From Streptomyces mutabilis (GTDB taxonomy: Bacteria > Actinomycetota > Actinomycetes > Streptomycetales > Streptomycetaceae), in contig NZ_BMTT01000033.1 in NCBI RefSeq assembly GCF_014649815.1, positions 1-42,672 on the forward strand: DNA of 42,672 nucleotides. The letters run 5' to 3'. A model generated the notes under the pieces. It searched no databases and was not told the DNA's origin. It saw nothing but the letters and a program-made list of their open reading frames with translations. Of this stretch, positions 8,299 to 19,765 are shown piece after piece. The first letter of the stretch is position 1. The number at the start of each line of letters is the position of its first letter. Position numbers and translations under genes: made by a program.

Positions 8299-8331
8299 GA
8301 TGAGCACTCGATGAGTACGCGATGAGTACGC
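8299..8331 (+). repeat. three tandem 11-base repeats upstream of infB
   Basis: GATGAGCACTC, GATGAGTACGC and GATGAGTACGC follow one another without a gap (8299-8309, 8310-8320, 8321-8331). The last two are identical. They lie between the hairpin and the infB ribosome-binding site (GAGGAG, 8371-8376). They contain ATGAG triplets that could open only very short frames. Confidence 0.8.
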
Positions 8332-8380
8332 CCATGAACTAGCGACGGTCCGGACGCAACCCGGACCTCAGAGGAGCGAA

Positions 8381-11452
<3,072 letters not shown>

Positions 11453-11604
11453 GCACCCCGACTTCCGAGGCGGTCCGGTCCGGGGCCGGTCGGCGGAGAG
11501 CAATATCCGTCGATCGGCCCCGGCCGTTCGTTGTACGGTTCTGATGTCCCCGCCCGTGGATGGCGGGGCCATCGATCCCGGACCGGCGGGTGAACCGGTT
11601 GCAC

Positions 11605-11898
11605 ATGTATGTGGGGACGCTGTCCTTCGACCTCCTCCTCGGCGACGTACATTCGCTGAAGGAGAAGCGCTCCGTCGTCCGCCCGATCGTCGCCGAGCTC
11701 CAGCGGAAGTACGCGGTGAGCGCGGCGGAGGTGGATCACATGAACCTCCATCGCCGGGTCGTGATCGGCCTGGCCATGGTGTCCGGCGACGCCGGGCACC
11801 TCAGTGACGTACTCGACCGGTGCGAACGGCTGGTGGCCGGCCGGCCCGAGGTGGAACTGCTGTCCGTCAGGCGGCGCTTCCACGGCGAAGACGACTGA
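11605..11898 (+). CDS. DUF503 (YlxP-like) protein
   Basis: This 97-residue protein begins MYVGTLSFDLLLGDVHSLKE and continues EKRSVVRPIVAELQRKY, the hallmark of DUF503/YlxP proteins encoded between infB and rbfA in Gram-positive bacteria. B. subtilis YlxP is annotated near ribosome-assembly genes, but no firm biochemical role is established. The frame extends upstream to ATG 11560, with GTG 11590 and TTG 11599 also in frame. I chose ATG 11605 because family members normally start with M-x-V-G-x-L. No strong ribosome-binding site precedes it (GGCGGGTGAA is the best candidate). The usual DLYRRAEIG stretch reads MNLHRRVVIG here, a slightly divergent version. Confidence 0.85.
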   Translation: MYVGTLSFDLLLGDVHSLKEKRSVVRPIVAELQRKYAVSAAEVDHMNLHRRVVIGLAMVSGDAGHLSDVLDRCERLVAGRPEVELLSVRRRFHGEDD

Positions 11899-11937
11899 CC
11901 CACAGAACACAGAGAAGAAAGAACGGGAGACGGACCA

Positions 11938-12402
11938 GTGGCCGACAACGCGCGGGCGAAAAGGCTGGCGGACCTCATCCGAGAGGTGGTGGCCCAGAAG
12001 CTGCAGCGCGGGATCAAGGACCCGCGGCTCGGCTCGCACGTCACCATCACGGACACCCGGGTCACGGGTGACCTGCGGGAGGCGACCGTCTTCTACACGG
12101 TGTACGGGGACGAAGAGGAGCGGGCGGCCGCGGCCGCCGGCCTGGAGAGCGCGAAGGGCATCCTGCGCTCCGAGGTCGGCAAGGCGGCGGGCGTGAAGTT
12201 CACGCCGACCCTGGCCTTCGTCATGGACGCCCTCCCGGACACCGCCCGGAACATCGAGGACCTCCTCGACAAGGCACGCCAGTCCGACGCCAAGGTGCGC
12301 GAAGCCTCCGCGGGCGCCGCGTACGCCGGTGAGGCGGACCCGTACCGCAAGCCGGGCGAGGACGACGAAGAGGCCGACGAGACGGACGACACCGCTAAAT
12401 GA
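11938..12402 (+). CDS. rbfA: 30S ribosome-binding factor RbfA
   Basis: RbfA is a KH-type factor that binds the immature 30S subunit and helps 16S rRNA 5'-end maturation. The 154-residue product shows the family pattern: ARAKRLADLIREVVAQKLQR at the N-terminus, KDPRLGSHVTITDTRVTGDL (about 27-46), the AGLESAKGILRSEVG helix (about 66-80), and a TPTLAFVMD strand before the final helix. An acidic tail (about 125-154) is usual in Streptomyces. GTG 11938 follows GGGAGA. The gene overlaps truB by four bases (ATGA at 12399-12402), implying translational coupling. Confidence 0.95.
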   Translation: MADNARAKRLADLIREVVAQKLQRGIKDPRLGSHVTITDTRVTGDLREATVFYTVYGDEEERAAAAAGLESAKGILRSEVGKAAGVKFTPTLAFVMDALPDTARNIEDLLDKARQSDAKVREASAGAAYAGEADPYRKPGEDDEEADETDDTAK

Positions 12403-13304
12403 CCGAGAAGCACACCACGCCCGACGGCCTTGTCATCGTCGACAAGCCGTCGGGCTTCACCTCGCACGACGTCGTCGCCAAGATGCGGGGCATCGCCCGC
12501 ACCCGGCGCGTCGGGCACGCCGGTACGCTCGACCCGATGGCGACGGGCGTCCTGGTCCTCGGTGTGGAGCGGGCGACCAAGCTCCTCGGGCACCTCGCGC
12601 TCACCGAGAAGGAGTACCTGGGCACCATCAGGCTCGGGCAGACGACGCTGACCGACGACGCCGAGGGCGAGATCACGAGGTCGTTGGACGCCTCGAAGGT
12701 CACCCGGGACGCCGTCGACGCCGCCGTCGCCAAGCTGACCGGCGACATCATGCAGGTGCCGTCCAAGGTCAGCGCCATCAAGATCAACGGCGTGCGCTCC
12801 TACAAGCGGGCGCGCGAGGGCGAGGAGTTCGAGATCCCCGCCCGCCCCGTCACCGTCTCCTCCTTCGCGGTGTACGACGTCCGGGACGCCGTCGCCGAGG
12901 ACGGCACCCCCGTGACCGATCTGGTGGTCTCGGTGGTCTGCTCCTCCGGCACCTACATCCGGGCCCTGGCCCGGGACCTCGGCGCCGACCTGGGCGTCGG
13001 CGGCCACCTCACCGCGCTGCGCCGAACCCGCGTCGGCCCCTACAAACTGGACGCCGCCAAGACGCTGGACCAGCTCCAGCAGGAGTTGACCGTCATGCCC
13101 GTCGCGGACGCGGCCCGTGCCGCCTTCCCGCAGTGGAAGGTGGACACCAGGCGTGCCCGGCTCCTCCTCAACGGCGTGCGGCTGGAGATGCCCGACGAGT
13201 ACGCGGGCGCCGGTGCCGTCGCCGTCTTCGACCCGGAGGGCCGCTTCTTCGCGCTCGTGGAGGAACAGAAGGGCAAGGCCAAGAGCCTGGCCGTCTTCGG
13301 CTGA
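12399..13304 (+). CDS. truB: tRNA pseudouridine(55) synthase TruB
   Basis: TruB converts U55 in the T-loop of tRNAs to pseudouridine. The 301-residue protein has the catalytic motif HAGTLDPMATGVLVLGVERA with the nucleophilic Asp45, the KEYLGTIRLGQTTLTDDAEG block (about 70-90), and the conserved SAIKINGVRSYKRAREGEE segment (about 126-144). SSGTYIRALARDLGADLG (about 183-200) completes the core. The C-terminal part (about 235-301) has the TruB C2/PUA-like region. It begins at ATG 12399, overlapping the rbfA stop. In many bacteria ribF follows directly, but here a large protease/NTPase-like gene is inserted. Confidence 0.96.
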   Translation: MTEKHTTPDGLVIVDKPSGFTSHDVVAKMRGIARTRRVGHAGTLDPMATGVLVLGVERATKLLGHLALTEKEYLGTIRLGQTTLTDDAEGEITRSLDASKVTRDAVDAAVAKLTGDIMQVPSKVSAIKINGVRSYKRAREGEEFEIPARPVTVSSFAVYDVRDAVAEDGTPVTDLVVSVVCSSGTYIRALARDLGADLGVGGHLTALRRTRVGPYKLDAAKTLDQLQQELTVMPVADAARAAFPQWKVDTRRARLLLNGVRLEMPDEYAGAGAVAVFDPEGRFFALVEEQKGKAKSLAVFG

Positions 13305-13326
13305 GCCGGTCCGCCGAAGGGCTTGT

Positions 13327-13372
13327 CCGTGGAGCGGCGACCACGGGGACTTCCACCGCCGCCGCTCCACGG
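13327..13372 (+). terminator. candidate terminator after truB
   Basis: CCGTGGAGCGGCG (13327-13339) and CGCCGCTCCACGG (13360-13372) form a perfect 13-base stem with a 20-base loop, starting 22 bases after the truB stop. There is no T-run, as is usual for high-GC terminators. It would close the rimP-to-truB unit before the next gene. Confidence 0.65.
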
Positions 13373-13558
13373 CCCCCCTCGGTTCCCCCACCCTCTAGGT
13401 TGTATCCAACCCTCCCCGCCTGTTCACCCGTCCGGGCAGGCGCTCGGAGTGAACTGGGGGAGTGGAAGGGGGCGCTTTCGTGAAGCGACCTGTCCCGCTG
13501 ATCATCAGGCGCTTACCGTCGAACACACAGCACGGGTGTACGGCGGGGAGGTGCGACG

Positions 13559-16500
13559 ATGGGGTCGCGGAACCGGTCCCGGGAGGCGGGAAGCGGCAGA
13601 GTGGTACGGGGGTCCGCGCAGGGCATCGGGGACCCGCACGACGGACCATCGGCGCGGGCGACCCCGTCGACCGGACACCCGCCCGACGACGCCCTGGTCC
13701 GCGTCCACGACCTCGCCGGCCGCCCCCGCGGCACCGGCTTCGTCGCCGACCACCACGGCACGGTCGTCACCGGTCACGAAGCGGTCGACGGCCTGTCCCG
13801 GCTCGTGCTGAGCACAGCCGACGACCGCCGCCGCGTCGTGGCCGCCGCCGACGTCACCCCGCTGCCCGCCCTCGGACTGGCACTCGTCCGCGCCGGGGGG
13901 CTCGGCGTGCCCCCGCTGCCCGTCACCACGCGGAACAGGGTCGAGGTCGGGGCGTACGTCCGGATCGCCGCCGGCGGCTGGCGGGAGGCCCGGGTGCTGG
14001 GCACCACCGACGTCCACTACGCGGCCACCGACCGCTTCCACCGCGTCCGTGACGCGCTGGAGCTGGCGGTCGGCATCTCGGGCCGGGACGCCCTGCGGCT
14101 GGGCGGCGGAGCGGCCGGCGGACCGGTGCTCGACCCGACGACCGGCGCGGTCCTCGGGGTCATCGGCACCGCGCTGAGCTCCGGACACAGCGACGTCGGC
14201 TTCGCCGTCCCCCTGCCGCACGCCCCCGGCCCCCTCGCCGACCTGCTCGCCGAGAACGCGGCGACGGTCCCGGCCTACGGCGCCGACCTCAACCTGGCCG
14301 GCGTACTGGCCCTCACGGCGACCCAGGTCGGGCAGGACGGCCCACCGGGGACGCCGGCGGGGGGTGGGGCGACGGACGCGCGTGCCGGGGTGGGCGGGAG
14401 CGACGGCCCGAGGGCCGACGGCGGGCCCTGTAACGGCGCCGGCCCGGTGGAGCCGGTCGAACGCACCGGCGTGATCCGGGAGTTCAACGCCTTCACCGAG
14501 CCCCGCGCCCGTGCCCGGGTCCTCGGGCTCGTCGGCGCACCCGGCAGCGGCCGTACGACCGAGCTGGCCGCCCTCGCCGCCCGCCGCTCCCGGGGCACGG
14601 AGCCGGCGCCCACCCTGTGGCTGCGCGGCGCCGATCTGCAGGACGACGACATGTCGGTGGCGGACGCGGTCCGCAGGGCGCTGGCCCGGGCCGCCCGCAT
14701 CGTGGCCGCCTCCGCCCGCTCCCGCCCCGCCGGTCTCGGCGACATCACCCCGGAGCGCCTGGCACACCTCGCGCACACCGCCGGGCGCCCCCTCCTGCTC
14801 CTCCTCGACGGCCCCGAGGAGATGCCGCCCGTCCTGGCCCACCGCCTCCCCGAGTGGACCGAGGGCACGGCGGCATGGCTGGCGGAGACGGGGGCCCGGC
14901 TCGTGGTGGCCTGCCGAGTCGAGTACTGGGAGCTGGCCGGGGCGGAGTTCCCGCGGGAGCTGTTGTACGCAGAGGGCACGTCCGCGTCGGCCGCGCCGTG
15001 GGCCGGGCCGGTCCTCGGCGGCGGATGCTCCTGGCCGGACGTGACACCGCAGCCGTGCATCGGGCCGGGCGGCGACGGCGTCGGCGACCGCCTCGGCGAC
15101 AGCGACCGCACCGCGTGGCGGGCACCCGCCGCAGGGCCGTCCTCCGGGACGGAACCCCCCGAGCTTCCGCACGGGGCGCACGCCCCCGAGCTGCCGCACG
15201 AAGCGGAGCATCCCGAGCCCGCGTCCGCGGCGGCCGGTGTGGGAAGCCCGCCCTGCGTCCGCCTCGGCGACCTGTCGGACGAGGAGGCCCGTGAGGCGCA
15301 CGCACGCTACCGGGTACCGGAAGGCGCGCTCGCCGACCCCGACGCCCGGCACCCCCTCACCCTCCGCCTGCTCGCGGAGGTCCACCGGGCCATGCCCGGA
15401 GCGCCTCCTCCCGTCCGCGTCGACCGGGACGCGGTCTTCACGGCCTACCTGGACCTGGTCTGCCTGCGCGTCGCGGACCGGCTGGCCCGGGAGAACGGCC
15501 TGCACGGCACCGGCGTACGCCGTCGGCTCGCGGCCAAGGTCTCCGGACAGGTGCACGAGGCGGCCCGGCGCAGCCTGGGCCCCGGACAGGGCGAGCTGGA
15601 CCGGGAGTCGTTCGAGGCGGTGTTCCCGTGGGGGCAGGCCCCGGCGCGGCTCGGCGGCTGCACCGGCTGGGCGGCGGCCGTCCTCGCCGAAGGCCTCCTC
15701 GTACCCGTCGGCAACGGCTACCGCTTCGCCCACGAGGAACTCGCCGACTGGATCCAAGGCACCCACCTCGACCTGGACGAGGCCCTGCGCGCCCTCGTCC
15801 ACCGCGGCGGCACCCCGCGGCACGCGCCCGCCCTCCCCGTGCCGCACCACCGCATCGGACCCGTCGTCGAAGCCGTGCTGCTCCTCGCCCGGCAGCACGG
15901 CATCCCCCAACTCGCCCTGACCCTCGAGGAGCTGGTGAACGCCCTCGACGCCGACCCGTACTCCTGGTGGGCCGCCCGGCTGCTCACCGAGGTGCTGACG
16001 CGCGTGCCCGACGCCACGCCGTACACGGACGTGCTGCGGCTGCTCGCCGACGGCATCGCTGAGCGGAGCGGCGAAGGACCGTGCGCTCACGGGGAGTTCG
16101 GGCCGGCCTTCTGGACCGCCCTGCGACTTCCTGAGGCCACGCGCCTGGACCTGCTGCGCCGCCTCGTCCTCGCCGACGGCCCCCCGCGCGAACCCGGCCC
16201 CCGCCACCTCGACACGGTCGCCCGGCTGCTCGCCGCCGACCCCGCGACCGTGCAACCGCTCCTCGCCCGCTGGTTCGACGACGACCGGCCGCTCCCCGCG
16301 ACCCCGCACGCCACCGTCGCCACGGCAGCCCAGGCACTGCTGCACACCCACCGCCACCGCGGCCTGGACACCCTCACCGAGGCACTCGCCGACAGCACGC
16401 ACCGGCGGGCCGACGAACTGCTCGCCGTACTGGCCGAGGAGGAGCCCTCCGCTCTCTGCCGGGCCGTCGAACGCTGGGCGCGCGACGAGCGGCCGGAGCG

Positions 16501-17392
16501 GCGGGCGGCGGCAGTCACCCACGGCCTGCGCACCGCCCCGCACGCCCGCACCGGCGCCGACCGCACCCTGCTCCGCCACACGGCCCTGCTCCTGCTCGCC
16601 GGTCCCGCCGACGAACCGCTGCACGGCGGGGCCCTCGCCCTGCTCGTCATGGACCCCGGCAGCCGCGACCGCCACCTCGCGCGGGCCCTCGGCCGGTTCG
16701 CGGCGGGCGACCCGTACTTCCCGCCGAGCGCGGTGGCCGCCGCCCTGCCGACCCACCCGGAGCCCGTCCTCGACGCCTTCCGGGCCAGGCTGCGCGGACC
16801 CGACGCCGGGGAGGCGCTGCGCAGACTCGCCGACGCCACCACACCCGCGTTGGCCCACCGGGTGGCCGTACTCGTCGGGGAGGCCGTCACGGAGCGCCCC
16901 GAAACCGCCGGGCACGTGGCCGCCTACGTCGACCGGCGCCTCGACGACGACCCGGCGGCCCGCGCCGTGCTCCACCCCCTGGTCACCGGTCTGCTGGACG
17001 CCGGTCCGGAGCCGGTGCGGGCCGCGCTCGCCGGAGTTCTCGCCGCCGACGGAAGCCCGGTCCGCGGCCTGCTCCGCCACGAGCTGCGCGAACACCTCCT
17101 GACCCACGAGCAGGCCCCGGCCGTGCTCGACGCGTTGCTGCACGCGGCCGCCCAGTGCGGCGGCGAGGGCCAGCGCGCCCTGGTCCACCGCACCGGCCGG
17201 CTCCTCGTGCGCACCCCGGCCGGCGCCACCCGCTTCGACCGGGGCCTGGTCGACCTGGCCCGGCACCTGCCGGGTTTCGCCGCTCGCGTGACCGACTGGC
17301 TGGCCGACGCACCCGAGGACTGGGCCGCGCTGGTGGGCCCCAGCGCACGTCGCACCATCGAGGGCCTGGCGGGCGCCCGGGTCCCCGCGTGA
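13559..17392 (+). CDS. large protein: inactive trypsin-like domain fused to a P-loop NTPase domain and helical repeats
   Basis: The 1277-residue product starts at ATG 13559, seven bases after GGGGAGG. Residues about 45-235 resemble a trypsin-like serine protease: GTGFVADHHGTVVTGHEAVD holds the His (H73), but the Asp position reads LGLALVR (G106) and the nucleophile motif GxSGGP reads GGAAGGPVLD (A186). So two of the three catalytic residues are missing. After a Gly-rich linker comes an NTPase-like domain with a P-loop GAPGSGRTT (326-334; Arg replaces the usual Lys) and a Walker B-like LLLLLDGPEE (about 413-422). The remaining ~800 residues are Ala/Leu-rich and helical, probably HEAT-like. No membrane segment is apparent. 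The overall plan resembles signalling STAND proteins with N-terminal protease domains. It sits between truB and ribF but has its own start region after a terminator. The function is unknown; a scaffold or sensor role is inference. Confidence 0.75.
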   Translation: MGSRNRSREAGSGRVVRGSAQGIGDPHDGPSARATPSTGHPPDDALVRVHDLAGRPRGTGFVADHHGTVVTGHEAVDGLSRLVLSTADDRRRVVAAADVTPLPALGLALVRAGGLGVPPLPVTTRNRVEVGAYVRIAAGGWREARVLGTTDVHYAATDRFHRVRDALELAVGISGRDALRLGGGAAGGPVLDPTTGAVLGVIGTALSSGHSDVGFAVPLPHAPGPLADLLAENAATVPAYGADLNLAGVLALTATQVGQDGPPGTPAGGGATDARAGVGGSDGPRADGGPCNGAGPVEPVERTGVIREFNAFTEPRARARVLGLVGAPGSGRTTELAALAARRSRGTEPAPTLWLRGADLQDDDMSVADAVRRALARAARIVAASARSRPAGLGDITPERLAHLAHTAGRPLLLLLDGPEEMPPVLAHRLPEWTEGTAAWLAETGARLVVACRVEYWELAGAEFPRELLYAEGTSASAAPWAGPVLGGGCSWPDVTPQPCIGPGGDGVGDRLGDSDRTAWRAPAAGPSSGTEPPELPHGAHAPELPHEAEHPEPASAAAGVGSPPCVRLGDLSDEEAREAHARYRVPEGALADPDARHPLTLRLLAEVHRAMPGAPPPVRVDRDAVFTAYLDLVCLRVADRLARENGLHGTGVRRRLAAKVSGQVHEAARRSLGPGQGELDRESFEAVFPWGQAPARLGGCTGWAAAVLAEGLLVPVGNGYRFAHEELADWIQGTHLDLDEALRALVHRGGTPRHAPALPVPHHRIGPVVEAVLLLARQHGIPQLALTLEELVNALDADPYSWWAARLLTEVLTRVPDATPYTDVLRLLADGIAERSGEGPCAHGEFGPAFWTALRLPEATRLDLLRRLVLADGPPREPGPRHLDTVARLLAADPATVQPLLARWFDDDRPLPATPHATVATAAQALLHTHRHRGLDTLTEALADSTHRRADELLAVLAEEEPSALCRAVERWARDERPERRAAAVTHGLRTAPHARTGADRTLLRHTALLLLAGPADEPLHGGALALLVMDPGSRDRHLARALGRFAAGDPYFPPSAVAAALPTHPEPVLDAFRARLRGPDAGEALRRLADATTPALAHRVAVLVGEAVTERPETAGHVAAYVDRRLDDDPAARAVLHPLVTGLLDAGPEPVRAALAGVLAADGSPVRGLLRHELREHLLTHEQAPAVLDALLHAAAQCGGEGQRALVHRTGRLLVRTPAGATRFDRGLVDLARHLPGFAARVTDWLADAPEDWAALVGPSARRTIEGLAGARVPA

Positions 17393-17549
17393 CCGCCCAG
17401 GCCCGTACGGCGTCTCCCGGCCAGCACCGCGCGGCGTGCACCCGGTCACAGCCCCCATGCCGATGCGGGCGCGAGACGGGTGGCATGGCACTCTTAGAGC
17501 TGCGTAAGAGGCATCGACTCCGACGAGTTTGCGACAAGGAGCAGACACA

Positions 17550-18506
17550 GTGCAGCGCTGGCGTGGCTTGGAGGACATCCCCGAGGACTGGGGACGCAGC
17601 GTCGTCACCATCGGCTCCTACGACGGGGTCCACCGGGGGCACCAGCTGATCATCAAGCACGCCGTCGACCGCGCCCGTGACCTGGGCGTCCCGGCAGTCG
17701 TCGTCACCTTCGACCCGCACCCCAGCGAGGTCGTCCGCCCCGGCAGCCACCCGCCGCTGCTCGCCCCGCACCACCGGCGCGCCGAACTGATGGCGGACCT
17801 GGGCGTGGACGCGGTACTGATTCTGCCCTTCACCACCGAGTTCTCGAAGCTGTCCGCGGCCGACTTCGTGGTCAAGGTCCTGGTCGACAGACTGCGCGCC
17901 AAGGCGGTCGTCGAGGGCCCCAACTTCCGCTTCGGCCACAAGGCCGCCGGGAACGTCGACTTCCTCACCGAGCAGGGCAGGGTCTACGACTTCGAGGTCG
18001 AGGTCGTGGACCTGTACGTGACCGGTGAGGCGGGCGGCGGCGAGCCGTTCTCCTCCACCCTGACCCGCCGCCTGGTCGCCGAGGGCGACGTCGGGGGTGC
18101 CGCGGAGATCCTCGGCCGGCCGCACCGCGTCGAGGGCGTCGTCGTCCGGGGCGCCCAGCGCGGCCGTGAACTGGGCTTTCCCACGGCCAACGTCGAGACC
18201 CTCCCGCACACCGCCATTCCGGCCGACGGCGTCTACGCCGGCCTGCTGCACGCCCAGGGTGAGATGATGCCGGCCGCGATCTCCGTCGGCACCAACCCCC
18301 AGTTCGAGGGCACCGAGCGCACGGTGGAGGCGTACGCGATCGACCGCGTGGGCCTCGACCTGTACGGGCTGCACGTCGCCGTCGACTTCCTGGCCTTCGT
18401 ACGCGGGCAGGCGAAGTTCGACACGCTGGACGCGCTGCTGGACCAGATGGGCGAGGACGTCGAGAAGTGCCGGGAGATCATCGCGGCGCACACCGGTCGC
18501 CACTGA
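17550..18506 (+). CDS. ribF: bifunctional riboflavin kinase / FMN adenylyltransferase
   Basis: RibF makes FMN and then FAD from riboflavin. The 318-residue protein has the N-terminal nucleotidyltransferase domain with VTIGSYDGVHRGHQ (about 19-32) and EGPNFRFGHKAAGN (about 117-130). The C-terminal riboflavin kinase domain (about 190-318) has GRELGFPTAN near residue 209, a GVYAGLL strand, and the family's GTNPQFEGTERTVEAY. GTG 17550 is nine bases after AAGGAG (17535-17540); an upstream in-frame TTG at 17529 lacks a ribosome-binding site. In many bacteria rpsO comes next, but here about 13.5 kb intervenes. FAD made by this enzyme is needed by ThyX, encoded at 38656. Confidence 0.96.
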   Translation: MQRWRGLEDIPEDWGRSVVTIGSYDGVHRGHQLIIKHAVDRARDLGVPAVVVTFDPHPSEVVRPGSHPPLLAPHHRRAELMADLGVDAVLILPFTTEFSKLSAADFVVKVLVDRLRAKAVVEGPNFRFGHKAAGNVDFLTEQGRVYDFEVEVVDLYVTGEAGGGEPFSSTLTRRLVAEGDVGGAAEILGRPHRVEGVVVRGAQRGRELGFPTANVETLPHTAIPADGVYAGLLHAQGEMMPAAISVGTNPQFEGTERTVEAYAIDRVGLDLYGLHVAVDFLAFVRGQAKFDTLDALLDQMGEDVEKCREIIAAHTGRH

Positions 18507-18660
18507 GAACCACGGCAGCGGCCCGCCATGCCGGGCGTGAGGCCGCCGCCATGCCTCGCCGGGGGCCGACGCCGCGTGGCCCGGTGCACGTGCGGGCCGC
18601 GGGCCGCATCCGACGCTCGCCCCACGACAGCCGCACCGCCGCGCACACCGTACGAAGGCC

Positions 18661-18696
18661 CCGCCGCATGGCCGGTCGGCCGACCGCGAGCGGCGG
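18661..18696. terminator. imperfect hairpin between convergent ribF and the ABC operon
   Basis: Outer arms CCGCCGC (18661-18667) and GCGGCGG (18690-18696) enclose a 14-base palindrome, CGGTCGGCCGACCG (18673-18686). It lies in the 218-base gap where ribF (plus) and the importer operon (minus) converge, so it may terminate both. No other feature is apparent in the gap. Confidence 0.42.
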
Positions 18697-18724
18697 GCAC
18701 TCCGCGCCCGCCGCGGGGCGCGCG

Positions 18725-19765
18725 TCAGCCCGGCCGCACGGCCGCCCCGCCCCCGGCCTCACCCCCGGCCGTCGCCTCGACCGCCCGGGCCCGCGCCCAG
18801 TGGCAGGCGACCTGGGAAGCGCCGTCGCCGCGCAGGATCTCCAGGTTCCCGTCACGGCAGGCGTCGGCGACCCCGGCGCGTGCGGCTTCGCCCCCCGCCA
18901 GTACCTGACAGCGGACGTGAAAGCGGCAGCCGGTGGGGATGCGCGAGGGGTCGGGCGGTTCGCCGGTCAGCACGACGGGGCTGCCCGGTGCCTTTGGCAG
19001 GACGGACAGCAGGGCCTGGGTGTACGGGTGCCGGGGCGCCGTCAGCACCTGCTCCACCGTACCGGTCTCGACGATACGGCCGAGGTACATCACCGCGACC
19101 CGGTCGGCGATGTTCCACGCCAGCCCCAGGTCGTGGGTCACCACCAGCGCGGACAGGCCCAGCTCGGTACGCAGCCGCAGCAGCAGCGCCAGGATCTCCC
19201 CGCGCACCGACGCGTCGAGGGACGCCACCGGCTCGTCGGCGACCAGCAACTCCGGCTCAAGGACGAGCGCGCCCGCGATGACCACCCGCTGGCGCTGACC
19301 GCCGGACAGCTCGTGGGGGTACCGCAGGAAGAAGCGCTCCGGCGGGCGCAGCCCGGCACGGGACAGGGCCTCGGCCACCGCCGTCCGCTCGTCCCCCGGG
19401 TGACGGTGGATACGCAGGCCCTCGGCGACGATGTCGTACACCGTGTGCCGGGGATTCAGCGAGCCGCTCGGGTCCTGGAGGACCAGCTGGGCCCGCTTGC
19501 GGTACGCCTTCAGCGCGCGTGAGGAGAGCTCGAGCGGCGCGCCGTCGAAGACGATGCGGCCCCCGGTCGGCCGGACGAGGCCGAGCAGGCTCCGGGCGAG
19601 CGTCGTCTTGCCGCAGCCCGACTCGCCGACCAGCGCGACGATCTCGCCCCGCCGGACGTCGAGGTCGACCCCGTCCACGGCCCTGGCGGGCGGCGCGCCG
19701 CCCCGGCCGGGGAAGGCGACGTGCAGCCCCTGGACGCTCAGCAGTTCGGGCTCGGTGCTCGTCAT
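18725..19765 (-). CDS. peptide-type ABC transporter ATP-binding subunit (OppF/DppF-like)
   Basis: This 346-residue ATPase powers the importer encoded in this operon. It shows Walker [10 protein letters not shown] (47-55), Q-loop LQDPSGSLNP (about 96-105), signature LSGGQRQR (about 153-160), Walker B LLVADEP (about 173-179) and the switch His in VVTHDLGLAWNIADRVAVMY. A C-terminal oligopeptide-transporter extension is present (HPYTQALLSVLP, then PTGCRFHVRCQ with Cys). A short low-complexity Ala/Gly tail follows. The ATG (19765-19763) overlaps the upstream stop as ATGA, the normal coupled arrangement. It is the last gene of the five-gene operon. Confidence 0.94.
   Translation of the reverse strand: MTSTEPELLSVQGLHVAFPGRGGAPPARAVDGVDLDVRRGEIVALVGESGCGKTTLARSLLGLVRPTGGRIVFDGAPLELSSRALKAYRKRAQLVLQDPSGSLNPRHTVYDIVAEGLRIHRHPGDERTAVAEALSRAGLRPPERFFLRYPHELSGGQRQRVVIAGALVLEPELLVADEPVASLDASVRGEILALLLRLRTELGLSALVVTHDLGLAWNIADRVAVMYLGRIVETGTVEQVLTAPRHPYTQALLSVLPKAPGSPVVLTGEPPDPSRIPTGCRFHVRCQVLAGGEAARAGVADACRDGNLEILRGDGASQVACHWARARAVEATAGGEAGGGAAVRPG

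Noticed and set aside
13505-17611. A 1368-residue minus-strand open frame opposite the protease/NTPase-like gene
   Set aside because: The composition is Gly/Arg/Val/Ala-rich without domains, and it spans intergenic sequence on both sides. The plus frame has recognisable domains and a good ribosome-binding site.
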